Part shown: piece after piece, positions 1-11,119 of the stretch
Layout: each line of letters starts with the position of its first letter
How positions within the stretch are numbered: the first letter of the stretch is position 1
NCBI GenBank assembly: GCA_963082975.1
Contig: OY720344.1
Location: 66,058,546 to 66,122,545, forward strand
DNA: 64,000 bases
Origin: Labia minor
Taxonomy: Eukaryota; Arthropoda; Insecta; Dermaptera; Spongiphoridae
Direction: 5' to 3'
The notes under the pieces: model-generated
Database searches by the model: none
Told to the model about the DNA's origin: nothing
The model's input: the letters and a program-made list of their open reading frames with translations, nothing else
Position numbers and translations under genes: made by a program

Positions 1-2
1 CC

Positions 3-239
3 TATCGCATACGGGAGAAGATAAAGCTCACCAAGTGCTTCAAGTGTTTGCAGTTCGGCCATTTGATACGGACCTGTAAAAGCCCACACGACCGTTCAAA
101 ACTATGTTTCAAATGCGGAGAGAATGGCCATTTGGCAAAGGATTGCGTAAGGGAGCCGAGGTGCATGCTCTGTGCTGAGGATAAAAGAGGGAGCAACTGG
201 AGCCACAATACGGGAAGCAATAGGTGTCTTTTTATGTGA
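3..239 (+). pseudogene. LINE ORF1 (gag-like) C-terminus with CCHC zinc knuckles
   Basis: The open frame entering from the left edge carries a knuckle CFKCLQFGHLIRTC (C-x2-C-x4-H-x4-C) and a second, CFKCGENGHLAKDC, followed by a third Cys pair (CMLC). Such tandem knuckles sit at the end of ORF1 in R1/I-type LINEs and bind the element's RNA. The frame stops at 237-239, about 20 nt before the ORF2 start. Confidence 0.85.
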
Positions 240-258
240 GAGCTTTGCAGAAAATAAA

Positions 259-1340
259 ATGAGAATACTGCAGCTAATTATCAACCACTGCGAGGCTGCA
301 CAACATTTGCTCATGCAGACGGAACGAGAACTAAAGCTTGACCTTGTGCTTTTATCAGAACCGTATAAGCACCTAAGCGGTCAACCATGGGAAACAGACA
401 GCACCACCAAAGCTGTCATATGGTCCTGTGACAAGATCCCCTTCCGGAGTATCGTTAGCAATGGCAGCGCCGGCTTTGTGGCGGCGTCGGTGAATGGCAT
501 CCGTTTTTACAGTTGCTACGTTCCACCCGGCTTCACTATTGTTGAATTTACTGACTTCTTGGATCGGCTGTTCGAGGACGCGAAGCAACACCATCCAGTG
601 GCAATAGCCGGAGACTTCAACTCCTGGGCAGAGGACTGGGGTAGCAGGCACACCAACGCACGAGGAAAAGCACTCCTGGAGGTCTTTACTGCACTAGAAG
701 TGGTTCTGCTCAACGCGACACGCCAACTTACACCAAAGGCGACGCAAGTTCTATTTTAGATCTCACCTTTGTCAGCAGCAGCCTCGCCCGAAGTAACTAC
801 AAATGGAGCGTGATGGATATCTACACAGCCAGTGACCACAATGCGATTCTCTGGGAAGTGCCCAACGGCCAGAATCCTAGAAAAACAACCAGGAAAGTTA
901 ACACCATTGGGTGGAAGGTAAATTCTTTTGACCCATGTGCATTGGTAACTGCCTTAAATAGTGAACCAATCATAGCTGGATCTGCAGAAGAAATGACCAA
1001 GGACCTTATGAAGAGAGTGGCCCAGGCTTGTGATGCTTGCATGCCCCGTAAACGTGGCACGAATTGGGGATCCTCGGTTTATTGGTGGAGCGATCATATC
1101 AGCGCCCTGCGTAAGGAATGTTTCCAGAAAAGAAGAATATCTCAGCGTGGTTATCGGCGACCTAACTCTGCGGAGCTAGTCGCAGAGTACAAACAAGCTC
1201 GTCGAGGCTTAAACAAAGCCATCAAGGATAGCAAGAAGAACTGCTGGAAAGAGCTCATCAATGAGGTGGACAAAGACTTGTGGGGCAGACCTTACAGGGT
1301 GGTCATGACGCACCTAAAAACCAACCAATCTCGTTACTAA
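259..1340 (+). pseudogene. LINE ORF2 apurinic-type endonuclease domain, frameshifted
   Basis: ORF2 can start at the ATG at 259. The first frame (259-759) carries the endonuclease motifs LLSEPY and AGDFNSWAEDWGS. The domain then continues in another frame with DLTFVSSSLARS and the C-terminal SDHNAI motif around 830-850, so there is a frameshift near 757. The second frame runs to 1340 with a Lys/Arg-rich linker typical of the stretch between endonuclease and RT. The enzyme would nick target DNA for target-primed reverse transcription, but this copy is broken. Confidence 0.88.
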
Positions 1341-2700
1341 CTTGTCCTCAACTGTTGGGGGAGATCGTGACTGCGCTGTTTCCACAACAACGCGTTTTCA
1401 GCTACCTGGGATCGCAACATGCAGGCTCTCGAAGAGAAGAACGTACCAGGATACCTACGAAGGATAGTAGCTAGCTATTTTACAGATAGAGTCCTGAAAT
1501 ACAACACGAAGAGCGGTGCAAAGGAGTATGATGTTACTGGAGGAGTACCACAAGGTTCTGTTCTGGGTCCACTTCTCTGGAATATCATGTATGACGGGTT
1601 GTTGAGACTGAACCTGCCAAGGAGCGTTAAACTTGTAGCATATGCGGATGATGTAGCCGTGGTCGCCAAACATCTTGGTGAGATTAACCACATGATCGAT
1701 TCCACCTTCGAGCAAGTTAACCGGTGGATGAATACAGTGAACCTTCAACTGGCTAAACAGAAATTGGAGGCTGTACTTATTACAAGCAGGAAAATGATAG
1801 AAATCATCAAACTGAAAGTCGGCCTACAAGAGATCACATCACAACCTTATATCCGATATTTAGGAGTGATGCTTGATGCTCGGCTCAATTTTAAGCAGCA
1901 GGTGGAACACCTAAAGCATCAGCAGTAGTAGCTGGCCTATCACGACTTATGCCTAACATCGGAGGCCCAAAGCAGACGAGGAGGTTATTGCTATCATCAG
2001 TGGTTACATCAGTCCTCACGTATGGTATATCCATTTGGGCTGACGCACTTGAGATCCAGGAATCGCGGAGGTGTGCTGGTCCGGTATATCGGTTAAGCGC
2101 GTTAAGAGTGGCCAGCGCCTTCCGAACAATTTCAGTGGAAGCGGTGTGTGTCATTTCAGGAACTCTGCCACTTAGAGCTCTGGCTGAGGAAAGACGGGCC
2201 CTCTACCATCGTAAGAGGTCAAGCACAATGAGCACCGAAGAACTGAGAGCAGAAGAACGACGACATAGCATTTCACGATGGCAGTTACAGTGGGATGCCG
2301 CGGAGAAGGGTAGATGAACGCACCGTCTAATACCAAGGATTGATGTTTGGCTGAACCGGAGTCACGGCGAGGTCAAATATTACCTAACACAGATGCTGTC
2401 AGGGCATGGCTGTTTTCGTGAGTATCTTCACCGTTTCAAGCATGACGATTCTCCGGAGTGCCCGTCCTGTCCAGGAATTGTAGAAAATGCGGAACACGTT
2501 TTCTTTGAATGTTCACGTTTTTGCCAACAGCAACATGAGGTAGAGATCATTATAAACAAAAAATCTATCCAGAGTCAATAGTGGAAGCAATGTTGTCATC
2601 AGAGGCTGCCTGGAATCAGCACATTTGCAATAGAAGTCGTCACAGAGTTGCGTTTCATTGAAAGAAAAAGAGCGATTGATAACAACTAGGAGAAAGGAAA
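1280..2700 (+). pseudogene. LINE ORF2 reverse transcriptase and C-terminal domain, broken
   Basis: The frame at 1280-1474 ends in sequence that normally precedes the RT core (LLTCPQLLGEIVTALFPQQ). It then joins at about 1390-1420 to sequence from the RT palm (MQALEEKNVPGYLRRI), so roughly 200 residues of fingers are missing. The 1419-1928 frame has PQGSVLGPLLWNIMYDGLL and the catalytic YADD. The 1949-2317 and 2393-2581 frames hold the thumb and the CPSCPGIVENAEHVFFEC zinc motif. Several frame changes and stops show it is dead. Confidence 0.88.
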
Positions 2701-2889
2701 ATAACACCTTAGCTACCTGAAGGAAGAGCAGTAGCTATGTCCTCCCCCCACGAAGTAATGCCTAACGGCGGTTCCCGTGAGGGATTGAGGTTGGAGGAAA
2801 GCGGAGGTTTTAGTCGGTATTAACATCTCGAGTCCGACATACTAGGCAAACCTAATGAACCTAATGATACGTAAATGTATTTCCTTCGC

Positions 2890-2922
<33 letters not shown>

Positions 2923-2923
<1 letters not shown>

Positions 2924-3785
2924 ACACACACAGACAGACATTGTTCTCAACCTTAGTGAAAATGATTCAGGAACCTTCAAAACGTATAAAAACAACATCG
3001 AAAATTTTCGTGATCGAAATACTATCTCTGGCGCGATAGTAAAAATACCAAAAGAATTATTTTTAAATAAATATATTTGCAATGTAACAAAGTAGAATAT
3101 ATGTACAAGAAATCATGGGCGAGACATTTGAAAGTAAACATGTTTTTTAGTTGGAACATTTTTAATTCGAATGTAAAAATTATCGATCCCAGAAGATTGG
3201 AACAATAAAAGTTAAATTATGTCTCGTAAAAAAAGGGAGATATATAAAAAGTTTAGATGGAAGATAAATGCAAGGAGGCAATTACCCACTATTGGCAATA
3301 AGACTTCGTTTTATTTAATTCATTTGAAAATATATAGAATGAAAGTAGGGAATATTATAATTAAAAATCTCTTTCCCACCAAAAAATATATTTTAGATTT
3401 TTAGATTCTATCATGGTGATAAAATTTTTTCCAATTATAAATTTATATCGGAAGGGAAATAAATGTTAGGTTGAAGAAGTTGTTAGTTGTTTCTCAAAAT
3501 GTCAATCGCCAAGGACATGAGTGCTTTTGGGTTATCTCCTTCAGGATGTTGGGAAGCCTTCAAACTCGGGACCACTTTCAACTCTTAAGTAATGATAGGA
3601 AATGATCTTAATTAGATTAAATCATCACACGAATTAAAAGGAAATATCTATCATTTAGTATATTTATATACTTTTTTGTTTTATTTTTCACTTTTTAATA
3701 ATTTCACTTTAGAATTTATAATAAAATAATTTATAAAAATATAATAATATATGTAAAAACAATTTATATTAAAAATAATAAATTT
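2923..3785. other. CA/GACA repeat, LINE-tail-like segment, then AT-rich DNA
   Basis: Directly after the poly-A is a short CACACA-GACAGACA tract. The segment to about 3045 (TTCTCAACCTTAGTGA, then TTCAAAACGTATA) is matched at 43,905-44,035, so it is a dispersed repeat tail. The rest is AT-rich; a 61-codon frame at 3219 has no recognisable domain. Confidence 0.5.
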
Positions 3786-4510
3786 TATTAGAAAAAATGA
3801 GCTGTGGCCAGGCACAAACCAACCGATGATTTGAAATAAATTAATTGCCAAACAATAATACCCATAAAGTATAAAAAAAATAAGTTGACCTGTGGCCAGG
3901 TCCGAACCGACCGACGGTTTGAAGTAAATTAATTTCCAGCTACAGAAACAATTTCAAATAATTTTAATATATCTATTAATGTAATAAAAAACAGATATGG
4001 ATACATAAATAATAAATATAAACATTTTTAATTTTATTTTATTTATAATATATATGCAAGACCAGGCTGTGACGTCATGAATGGCTGGATGACGTCATAT
4101 AATTTTAAATTAAGAAAAAAACTAATAAAGATGATTTTTCTCGAGAATAAAACCACCACAAAGTGCATGATTCGTGGTGATATGTAAAAAATCTCCTCAT
4201 GTGAAATTTGGTGTGAAAATAACCCTTCCCTTCCTATCGTCGATCGCTAATACTACCACTTCCGATTTCCGGATTTGCACCAAAAGTTGATCAATTCATC
4301 CCACTGATGCATTAAGTAAATATAAATATTTCATCAAAATCCGTTCAGCCGTTCAGGCTGTACACATCTATACGGACGGACGGACGGACGGACAGACATC
4401 ATGCTAAAAATACTTTTTTCTGTTAAGAAAATGCATGATTCGTGGAGATATGTAAAAATCTCCAGATGTGAAATTTGGTGTGAAAACAATACCTCCCTTA
4501 CTATCGTCGG
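3786..4510 (+). repeat. Dispersed repeat with GGAC/GACA minisatellite, copy 1
   Basis: Shares long blocks with 40,215-40,965 (inverted) and 48,265-48,822: GTGACGTCATGAATGGCTGG, CACCAAAAGTTGATCAATTC, CCGTTCAGGCTGTACACATC, the (GGAC)n-GACAGACA tract and TCATGCTAAAAATACTTTTT. No open frame is conserved between copies. The order of the shared blocks is the same in all copies, so it is one non-coding repeat family of unknown class. Confidence 0.75.
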
Positions 4511-5514
4511 TCGGTAAAAAATAAACATTAGAATTTTAATATAAAACATAAAGTAAATAATAGAAATCATTTATATTTGAAATTGATATTAGTCGTCTTC
4601 ACATTCTTCACATTCGTATTGTTTTTTCTTGATCCCTTATTGCCTAAACCACACACCCACCACTTACATATTATGCATTGAATCCAATCGTTATTTTGCG
4701 TATAATTTCTTCAAGACTGATTCGTTTTTTTTGAAATTTTACCTTTTCCTTTCTTATCAGATTTTTTTTCCTTTAAAATCCTAAACATTACATCTTCGGC
4801 CGCTATTACTTCTGCTCCACATTCAACTTTATTTTTTTTTTTGTTTAAAGGTTTAGGAGTATTGCTTTTAATAGAAAAATGTATTCCAAGTTAGTATTTA
4901 TTGATATGAGACAAGCAAACTACAGCGCACTTGCCCCACATGATAGTATGCACTTTCCCCATGATAGGATATGTATAAGGCGTGAGATAAAAAGAGTATT
5001 TTTACTCATAAATTTAAAGATGTAGAGATAAAAATATATTCTATATAAAATATAATCAATTATGTAGTTAGCAAAAATCAAAACCCCAAAACACAAAATT
5101 TATTATAGAACTAAGATATGTTACTGCAAGTCACAAAGTTACACGTATTAATTTATTCGGGTGATTTCAAAAAAGTGATATATTAGGCGGGAAACGCACT
5201 CTAAATAGGTGCTATCTATGTGAAATGGTATAGAATGATATAAAGTAGATAATTAAGTATTTTCCATACATTTTATTATTTTATTATGTTGTGAAAAATA
5301 CAACCGTTTACGCATTTACCCCACTTAAATAAAATTCTTTTACAGAGAAAGGAAGACGGACAGACATAATGCTAAAAATATTTTTTTCTGTTAACAAAAT
5401 ATATGATTCGTGGAGATACGTAAAAATATCCACATGTGAAATTTGGTGTGAAAACAAGACTTTCCCTTCCTATCGTTGGTCATACTCAATCCTAAACATT
5501 ATTTTATATATATA
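4511..5514. other. AT-rich gene-free DNA with a partial repeat copy
   Basis: No coding frame or RNA gene is seen. Positions 5340-5490 repeat the end of the preceding repeat family (GGACAGACATAATGCTAAAA, then ATGATTCGTGGAGATACGTA), giving a third, truncated copy. Confidence 0.5.
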
Positions 5515-7309
5515 CTAGCTGATCAGAGCGCCTTCCAGGCGCTCTTCACATCTAGACGGGGGCTCCGCCCCCTGTACCCCCGAGTGTAGTATTTGGTTGA
5601 AAGTCTGTATGTAAAAGGTTTTCATCCATTTTGTTTCAATCAGTATAAGTAGATAAGACATATATTTGTTTTCTTAGAAAATATATATTTTAATTTAATC
5701 AGTAAATTAATTATATATTATTATTGCATATGTTATATTTATCTAACTCTGTGTCTATACAGTTTTCGAAAGTTCTTAGCCGCAGAATCCACTTTTCTCT
5801 AAGAGTCCCTATCCTGAGCTACAACCAAATCCTACCCTGTCCCATATTATTAATTTCGTAATTTGATTCTAAAATATTATTAAAATAAATATTTTTTATT
5901 CATAAAACTAACTTATACTTACATCTCAAAAACAGCCTTTCTGGGAAATTGCAAAATGTGTTTTTTTTTTTTTTATAAATAATGATCGTGCAAATTACAC
6001 TAAAAATTAAAAAAATTATTAGCTATAATAAACTATTATTGGCTATAAATTAATTATAATTAATTAAATTAATAAAAATAATTTAAAGATACAACTCGTT
6101 GAGAAATGAACTTATAATTAACATTAATAAAAATAATTTAAAGTTACAACTCGTTGAGAAATGAACTTATAATTAACATTTCCTTTAAAACTGTTTAAAA
6201 CCCCAGAGTGGACGCTGACAATTTGGGTTTTTCCTGGTAAGACTGTCCCCCCCCCTGGTTTTTCCCAATAACAAAGTGAAAGAAAATTCCCTTATGTTGC
6301 CTCCCCTTCCGACCCCCTAAGAGGGGTTATTTTAAAGGAACAATCGGAAAATAATTTTAAATGAATGAATAAATGAAAATTCAAATTTTATATATAGTTT
6401 TTTATATATGTTTATTTATTCACAAAAAATTAATTAAATTGTAATTTAAATTCTTATAGTTTTATTAAATAAATCATTTTTAGTTATAATTTTATATAAG
6501 CATTTTTTAATTGAACCTATTCAATCTTGTCATTCCCTAATCAGCATACGCGGTTTCAATAACCCTTTTAATTATTCTAAATTCAATCTTTAATTAAATC
6601 TAATTTAACACACAACAATTCCGTCTCATTATTGTAATACAAAGTTAGAAATATTAAGTTAATATAATTAATATTATTTATTTATTAATACCAATTAATA
6701 ATATTAATTACTTATAAATAATTCATAATAATAATAAATTGTGATACCAACTTATAGGAATATTAAAATAATATAATTATTATTTTACATATATATGAAT
6801 ATAATATAAATATTTTTAATTTTATTTTAAGAATAGATATATATCTAAAAGGCGGTAACTGTGAGGTCACATATATACATTTAAATATAAAAAAACTAAT
6901 GAAGATGATTTTTTCCAGATATGTGATCAATAAAACTAAATAACTTAAGAGTATAACTAATGGTTTTCAATTTATAAAATCTAATTTAAAACACAACAAT
7001 TCCGTCTCATTATTGTATTGTAATACAAAGTTAGAAATATTAAGTTTAAAAAAAATTAAAAATATTTGAATTTGGAAAATTATATGTAGCGCCATCTGTC
7101 GATAGTTTTGTGACACTACAGATTTTTAGCAATATATTACTAATTAAATTAATTTTGGATAAATTAATTTTGGATTTAACTACACTAAAACCTTCCTTGG
7201 TATGCCCACAACAATTCCTGAAAGTTTCATCGTAATCGGACGGGTAGTTTTTGAGTCTATAGACAGACAGGCAGACAGACACACAGACATTGCCTTTTAT
7301 ATATATAGA
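5515..7309 (-). mobile_element. Non-autonomous Helitron with captured LINE 3' fragment
   Basis: Read on the minus strand, the element starts TCTATATATATAAAAGGC at 7309 and ends with a hairpin GAGCGCC-TGGA-GGCGCTC, a short spacer and CTAG at 5515. It is flanked by A before TC and T after CTAG, the expected A|T insertion site. There is no target duplication. The same hairpin-CTAG end occurs at 11,202, 25,977 and 26,184, and the same 5' end occurs at 29,819. Around 5765-5870 it carries a short stretch matching, in the same relative orientation, the 3' end of the RTE-like LINEs at 24-27.8 kb. No Rep/helicase frame is visible. Confidence 0.7.
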
Positions 7310-8923
7310 TATATTATAAATATATATTATTACTATGATATATTATTTATAAAGATAATTATTCTATTTTTTTAAGGATTTTTGATAGTGACTACGTTAA
7401 AATGTATGTATGTATTACGATATTTCAAAGTATTAGCTATTTAGTGTTTTTTGGTTGTTTGTGTGAAGCATAAAGATTAGAAGTGTGTTGCGTGGTCAGT
7501 GAATTTCAGCCTTCAAAAAAAATGTATCAAAGAATTCGTTAAAAAGAAAATTATATGAAATTGTGAAAAAAATTTCATTGCGTATCTGCTCACACATTCT
7601 CATTTGTGAACAAGATTTTTGCCAAAAACAAAAGCATAATCATGTCACACATTTTTGATCACACTTCATATTTTGGATTTATGATTTTTAAAAATATACG
7701 TAAAAATATAATTCAAATATAAATATTTTGTGAAAATAATATTATATAATTTGATAATAATAAAAGCTTTAAATTAATTAATTAAAATCATTAATAATAT
7801 AATATAATTTATTTTGAAATATTAATATTTAAAAACGAGTAATGAATTTTTCTAAATGATTATAGAAGAAAAGCCACGTGGAAGTTTTGTATTTTGTCGT
7901 TGACAAGTAAATATCACCTTTATTTGATGAGAATTAAATGGTAGAGGTGTAATGTGAAAACAAGATGAACAAAGTTAATCTAATTATCATTTTTATTATT
8001 TACGTTTATAATTATTATGAATAAATTATTATGTTTCATCTTATGATGTTAGATTTTTGAAGTTTATATAAAACATTTAATTCAAATATTAAATAAATTT
8101 TTTATTAAAAAAACATGTCAATAATCTATTCTATTTATAATTCATTGGAGGATTGTATTCTTAGGTTTGGGTCAATAAGTTGAAATTTTCACATACTTTA
8201 GATAAAATGAAAATCAAATCAAATCCAAGAAAATAGACAAACATGTTAAGGTAGATATCCTGTTTTATTTATGTCGAGCAATGAATAATAAAGATCAATA
8301 TGACTTGAATGTGTATTCCTCGTGGGGGAAGAAGTATGTGTTTTCAGTTGACGTATATCTGAGTCATGGTTGTGAATTTAATTTCGCGTTGCATAAAGTG
8401 AGCTTGGGAGGAAATTGCGGGATATTCTGGGACCCGTTGCGCAATATTGCACCACCCGCCAACGATTTACACAACTTTTCGAATATTTGTGCTTGCAGAA
8501 CACCACCCCAGGGATCAATCATCGATTATTTATTAAAACCACCCCCTCCTCCCCTCTTCACTTCCATTAGTAAAACTAGCCAACTCCTTGTGGAAATAAA
8601 GTCAAATAATGATTACCCTGAATAGATGAATCGTCATTTGTAATTGGGAGATGGAAAATGATCAACTAGAGAAGGAAGATTAAAATACTAAAAGTAAAAT
8701 TAAGTCAAATTTAAATTAATTTATGAATCATATATTATATGATATAGGATTCACGATATCAAATATTATTAGGAATTAAAAAATAAAAATAAAGAAAATA
8801 AAATTTTTTAAATATGTTTTTTTATTTTACGAAATTAAATTAAATCACAATAAGAAATGGATCAAATATTTAAAGCGCGTCTTTTTTTAAGGTAATTTTT
8901 TATAAAACGGGAAGCTTCAGGGA
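7310..8923. other. AT-rich DNA, no supported gene
   Basis: A 114-codon frame at 8281-8625 has a Pro-rich end and no recognisable domain; I treat it as chance. Otherwise AT-rich sequence with no identifiable repeat ends. Confidence 0.4.
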
Positions 8924-9232
8924 TTTCGATGAAACTTTGCCTGTGGATTCCTTTTTTAATTGTTAAGAAACTTTCCTTAAGCAACATTTCTCGATCTTTT
9001 CTAGTTTACAAGATAAAAATTATTAAAATTTGCATATAAATCCATCGACATTCTATTTACCTATCATGTTTATTTCATTTGGCCAGCAGTGGGCTTCACT
9101 AATTTTCTGGGGGGGGGGGTTCAGTTCGGTATATATATATCCGAGAAATATTGCATAAGGAAAGTTTCTTAACAATTAAAAAAGGAATCCACAGGCAAAG
9201 TTTCATCGAAATCCCTTTTAGCTTCTCGTTTT
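8924..9232. repeat. Foldback structure with about 80-bp inverted arms
   Basis: The arm at about 8930-8995 (CTTCAGGGATTTCGATGAAA) recurs inverted at about 9145-9225 (TTTCATCGAAATCCCTTTTA), with TGTGGATTCCTTTTTTAATT and its complement inside. The loop holds a G run at 9111-9119 and an (AT)n tract. It could be a small foldback transposon or two inverted copies of one repeat. Confidence 0.65.
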
Positions 9233-10148
9233 GTAAACAATTACCTTTTTTAAATTTTATTGGTTTATGGGATCTATATAAACCTATATTAACCAACTCT
9301 TTCTCATTAATTTAAAATTAATTATTAAATCATAAACCTAAGTGAATTTGGCGAGGTTCGATCCCTTGTGAGCTGATCAGAACTATAAAAAAACATCTAA
9401 CAAAACATTATTTTTAATAAATTAATTAATTTTAATTTTAAGTATTTTTTCGAGAGTAAATAATTTATTTATTTTTAATGTACCTACTATATCGTAAAGA
9501 CAAGTTTTTTTAAAAAAATACTTATTTTTATAAAAATTCTAAGTTTTTATTAAAATTGACTTTAATAATATATAAAGGGGGAACTTTGTCTATGAAATGT
9601 TATTTATAATAATGGGAACCATTGACACTTGTTGCTTATTATTACAAAAGAGGGTGGAAATTGAGTGAACATAAATTAACATGTACTAACTCTAGTTTTC
9701 ACATTTACTGTAGAAGATATTATAAACATGTTTAATTAATTAGATAATTCTGATATTTTTTTCAATATATTAATCTTTTTGAGCATTGATAGACTATATA
9801 AATAGTAATATAAATCATAAATATCTATAGTAAATAAATACAAAAAAAAATAGATTAAATTTTAAATTTAAATTTAATATTTTTTTTTATTTACTTATAA
9901 TAAATTAGGTTGGAAGGAAAGTTCTGCAGGTTGTGATATGTAGGTATTTGATAGAATTTAAGCATTGATACTTTTTTGAATAAAATATTTAATTATTATC
10001 AAGTTGTTATATATTATTTATATAGCAAATTCTTTGCTCTATAAGTTGTACCAACTTCGTTGTACCAAAATCGCTTTTTAAAATGTTATTTTAGCTCTCC
10101 AGTTTATGTCAATTGATCAACAGGAGGGGCTCCATCCTCGTATTTGAG
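9233..10148. other. AT-rich DNA, nothing recognised
   Basis: No open frame, RNA gene or repeat terminus that I can support. Confidence 0.4.
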
Positions 10149-10583
10149 GAAAATGTGAATTTTGAATTATTTCGAAAAGTATTTATTTAATCATCAATAT
10201 CTATTTTCTCCCCTTCAAAGTAATTCCCTTCAGATTTAATGCACTTATGCCAACCCTTCTTCCAATTGTCGAAGCACTTCTGAAATGCGCTTTTCGGTAT
10301 GGCCATCAGCTCGTTCTTCAATTGTGACAAAACGCTTTCCTTTCATTGATCTCTTCAGTTTTGGGAATAGGAAAAATTCGCAAGGAGCCAAATCTGGTGA
10401 ATTCGGTGGTTGTAAAAAATCGAAGAACACACAAAACGTGACTAGCTTTTTCAGTTGTCAAAAACAAACTACTAATTCAAAATGGCTGATAATTTAAACA
10501 TATGAGAAACATGTGTACTAACATAATAAAAAAATTACGATAATCGAATGTACACAACCAGCGAAATTCAAAATTCACCTTTT
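10149..10583 (-). mobile_element. Internally deleted mariner-type transposon
   Basis: Minus strand 10,160-10,430 encodes the C-terminal part of a mariner transposase: FFDFLQPPNSPDLAPCEFFL with the PDLAPCxFFLFPKLK block, then, after one frameshift, WKKGWHKCIKSEGNYFEGEK near the end. The N-terminal DNA-binding part and the first catalytic Asp are missing. Short inverted ends (AATGTGAATTTTGAATT at 10,151 and its near-complement at 10,566) suggest an internal deletion between preserved terminal repeats. Confidence 0.75.
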
Positions 10584-10816
10584 CTTTTGAAGAGACTTCG
10601 AATAACAACGCCCGATTACTAGTTTCACCATCTAAAAATTAAACGAATTTGAGATAAAAGTTTTACCGCACCTAACACTCTCCGGACATCTCTCCAATGT
10701 ATTATTTTTTCAAGCACCTGGACAATTCATGAAGAGAACCTTCACAAGGCAGGATCAGGCAAAAACCGCAATTGTCGACTTTATCTAATTTCGAACACCT
10801 GATTTTTACTCTAGAT

Positions 10817-11111
10817 CAGGCCTTCTTAAACTATAGGTCGCTACCCCAAAGAGGGTAGCGAAGCAAAATTCTGGGGTTGCTAGAGATTTAAATGTCAAAT
10901 ATTTAAATACACGATTTTGTAACATCTAGAATCTAGAAATTATATATACAAATACACACCTAGATTCTAGATGTGTATTTGAGCATTTAGATTTGTATGT
11001 ATGTATATTGTTAACTAATAATTAAATCATCAAAAAATATTTATACATCTTTCTTTTAAAAACTCGCAATCATAAATGGGGCCGCTAATGAAAAAAGTTT
11101 AAGAAGCCCTG
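10817..11111. mobile_element. hAT-type MITE (295 bp)
   Basis: Ends CAGGCCTTCTTAAACT and AGTTTAAGAAGCCCTG form terminal inverted repeats. It is flanked by a perfect 8-bp duplication CTCTAGAT (10,809-10,816 and 11,112-11,119), the signature of hAT transposition. No coding capacity. Confidence 0.88.
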
Positions 11112-11119
11112 CTCTAGAT

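Larger units (their letters stand above)
1..2922 (+). mobile_element. R1-clade non-LTR retrotransposon, truncated by window edge and decayed
   Basis: This is a LINE with a gag-like CCHC zinc-knuckle tail, an APE-type endonuclease, a reverse transcriptase and a C-terminal Cys/His motif, ending in a 30-nt A run at 2893-2922. GC content is clearly above the flanking DNA, as expected for an inserted element. Frameshifts near 757 and 1340, and a deletion of much of the RT fingers near 1390, make it inactive. Architecture and motifs (GDFNSWAEDWGS, PQGSVLGP, YADD) fit the R1 clade. The 5' end lies outside the window. Confidence 0.9.

Noticed and set aside
8281..8625. 114-codon frame with a Pro run
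   Set aside because: No domain, low-complexity end, isolated in AT-rich DNA; likely chance.
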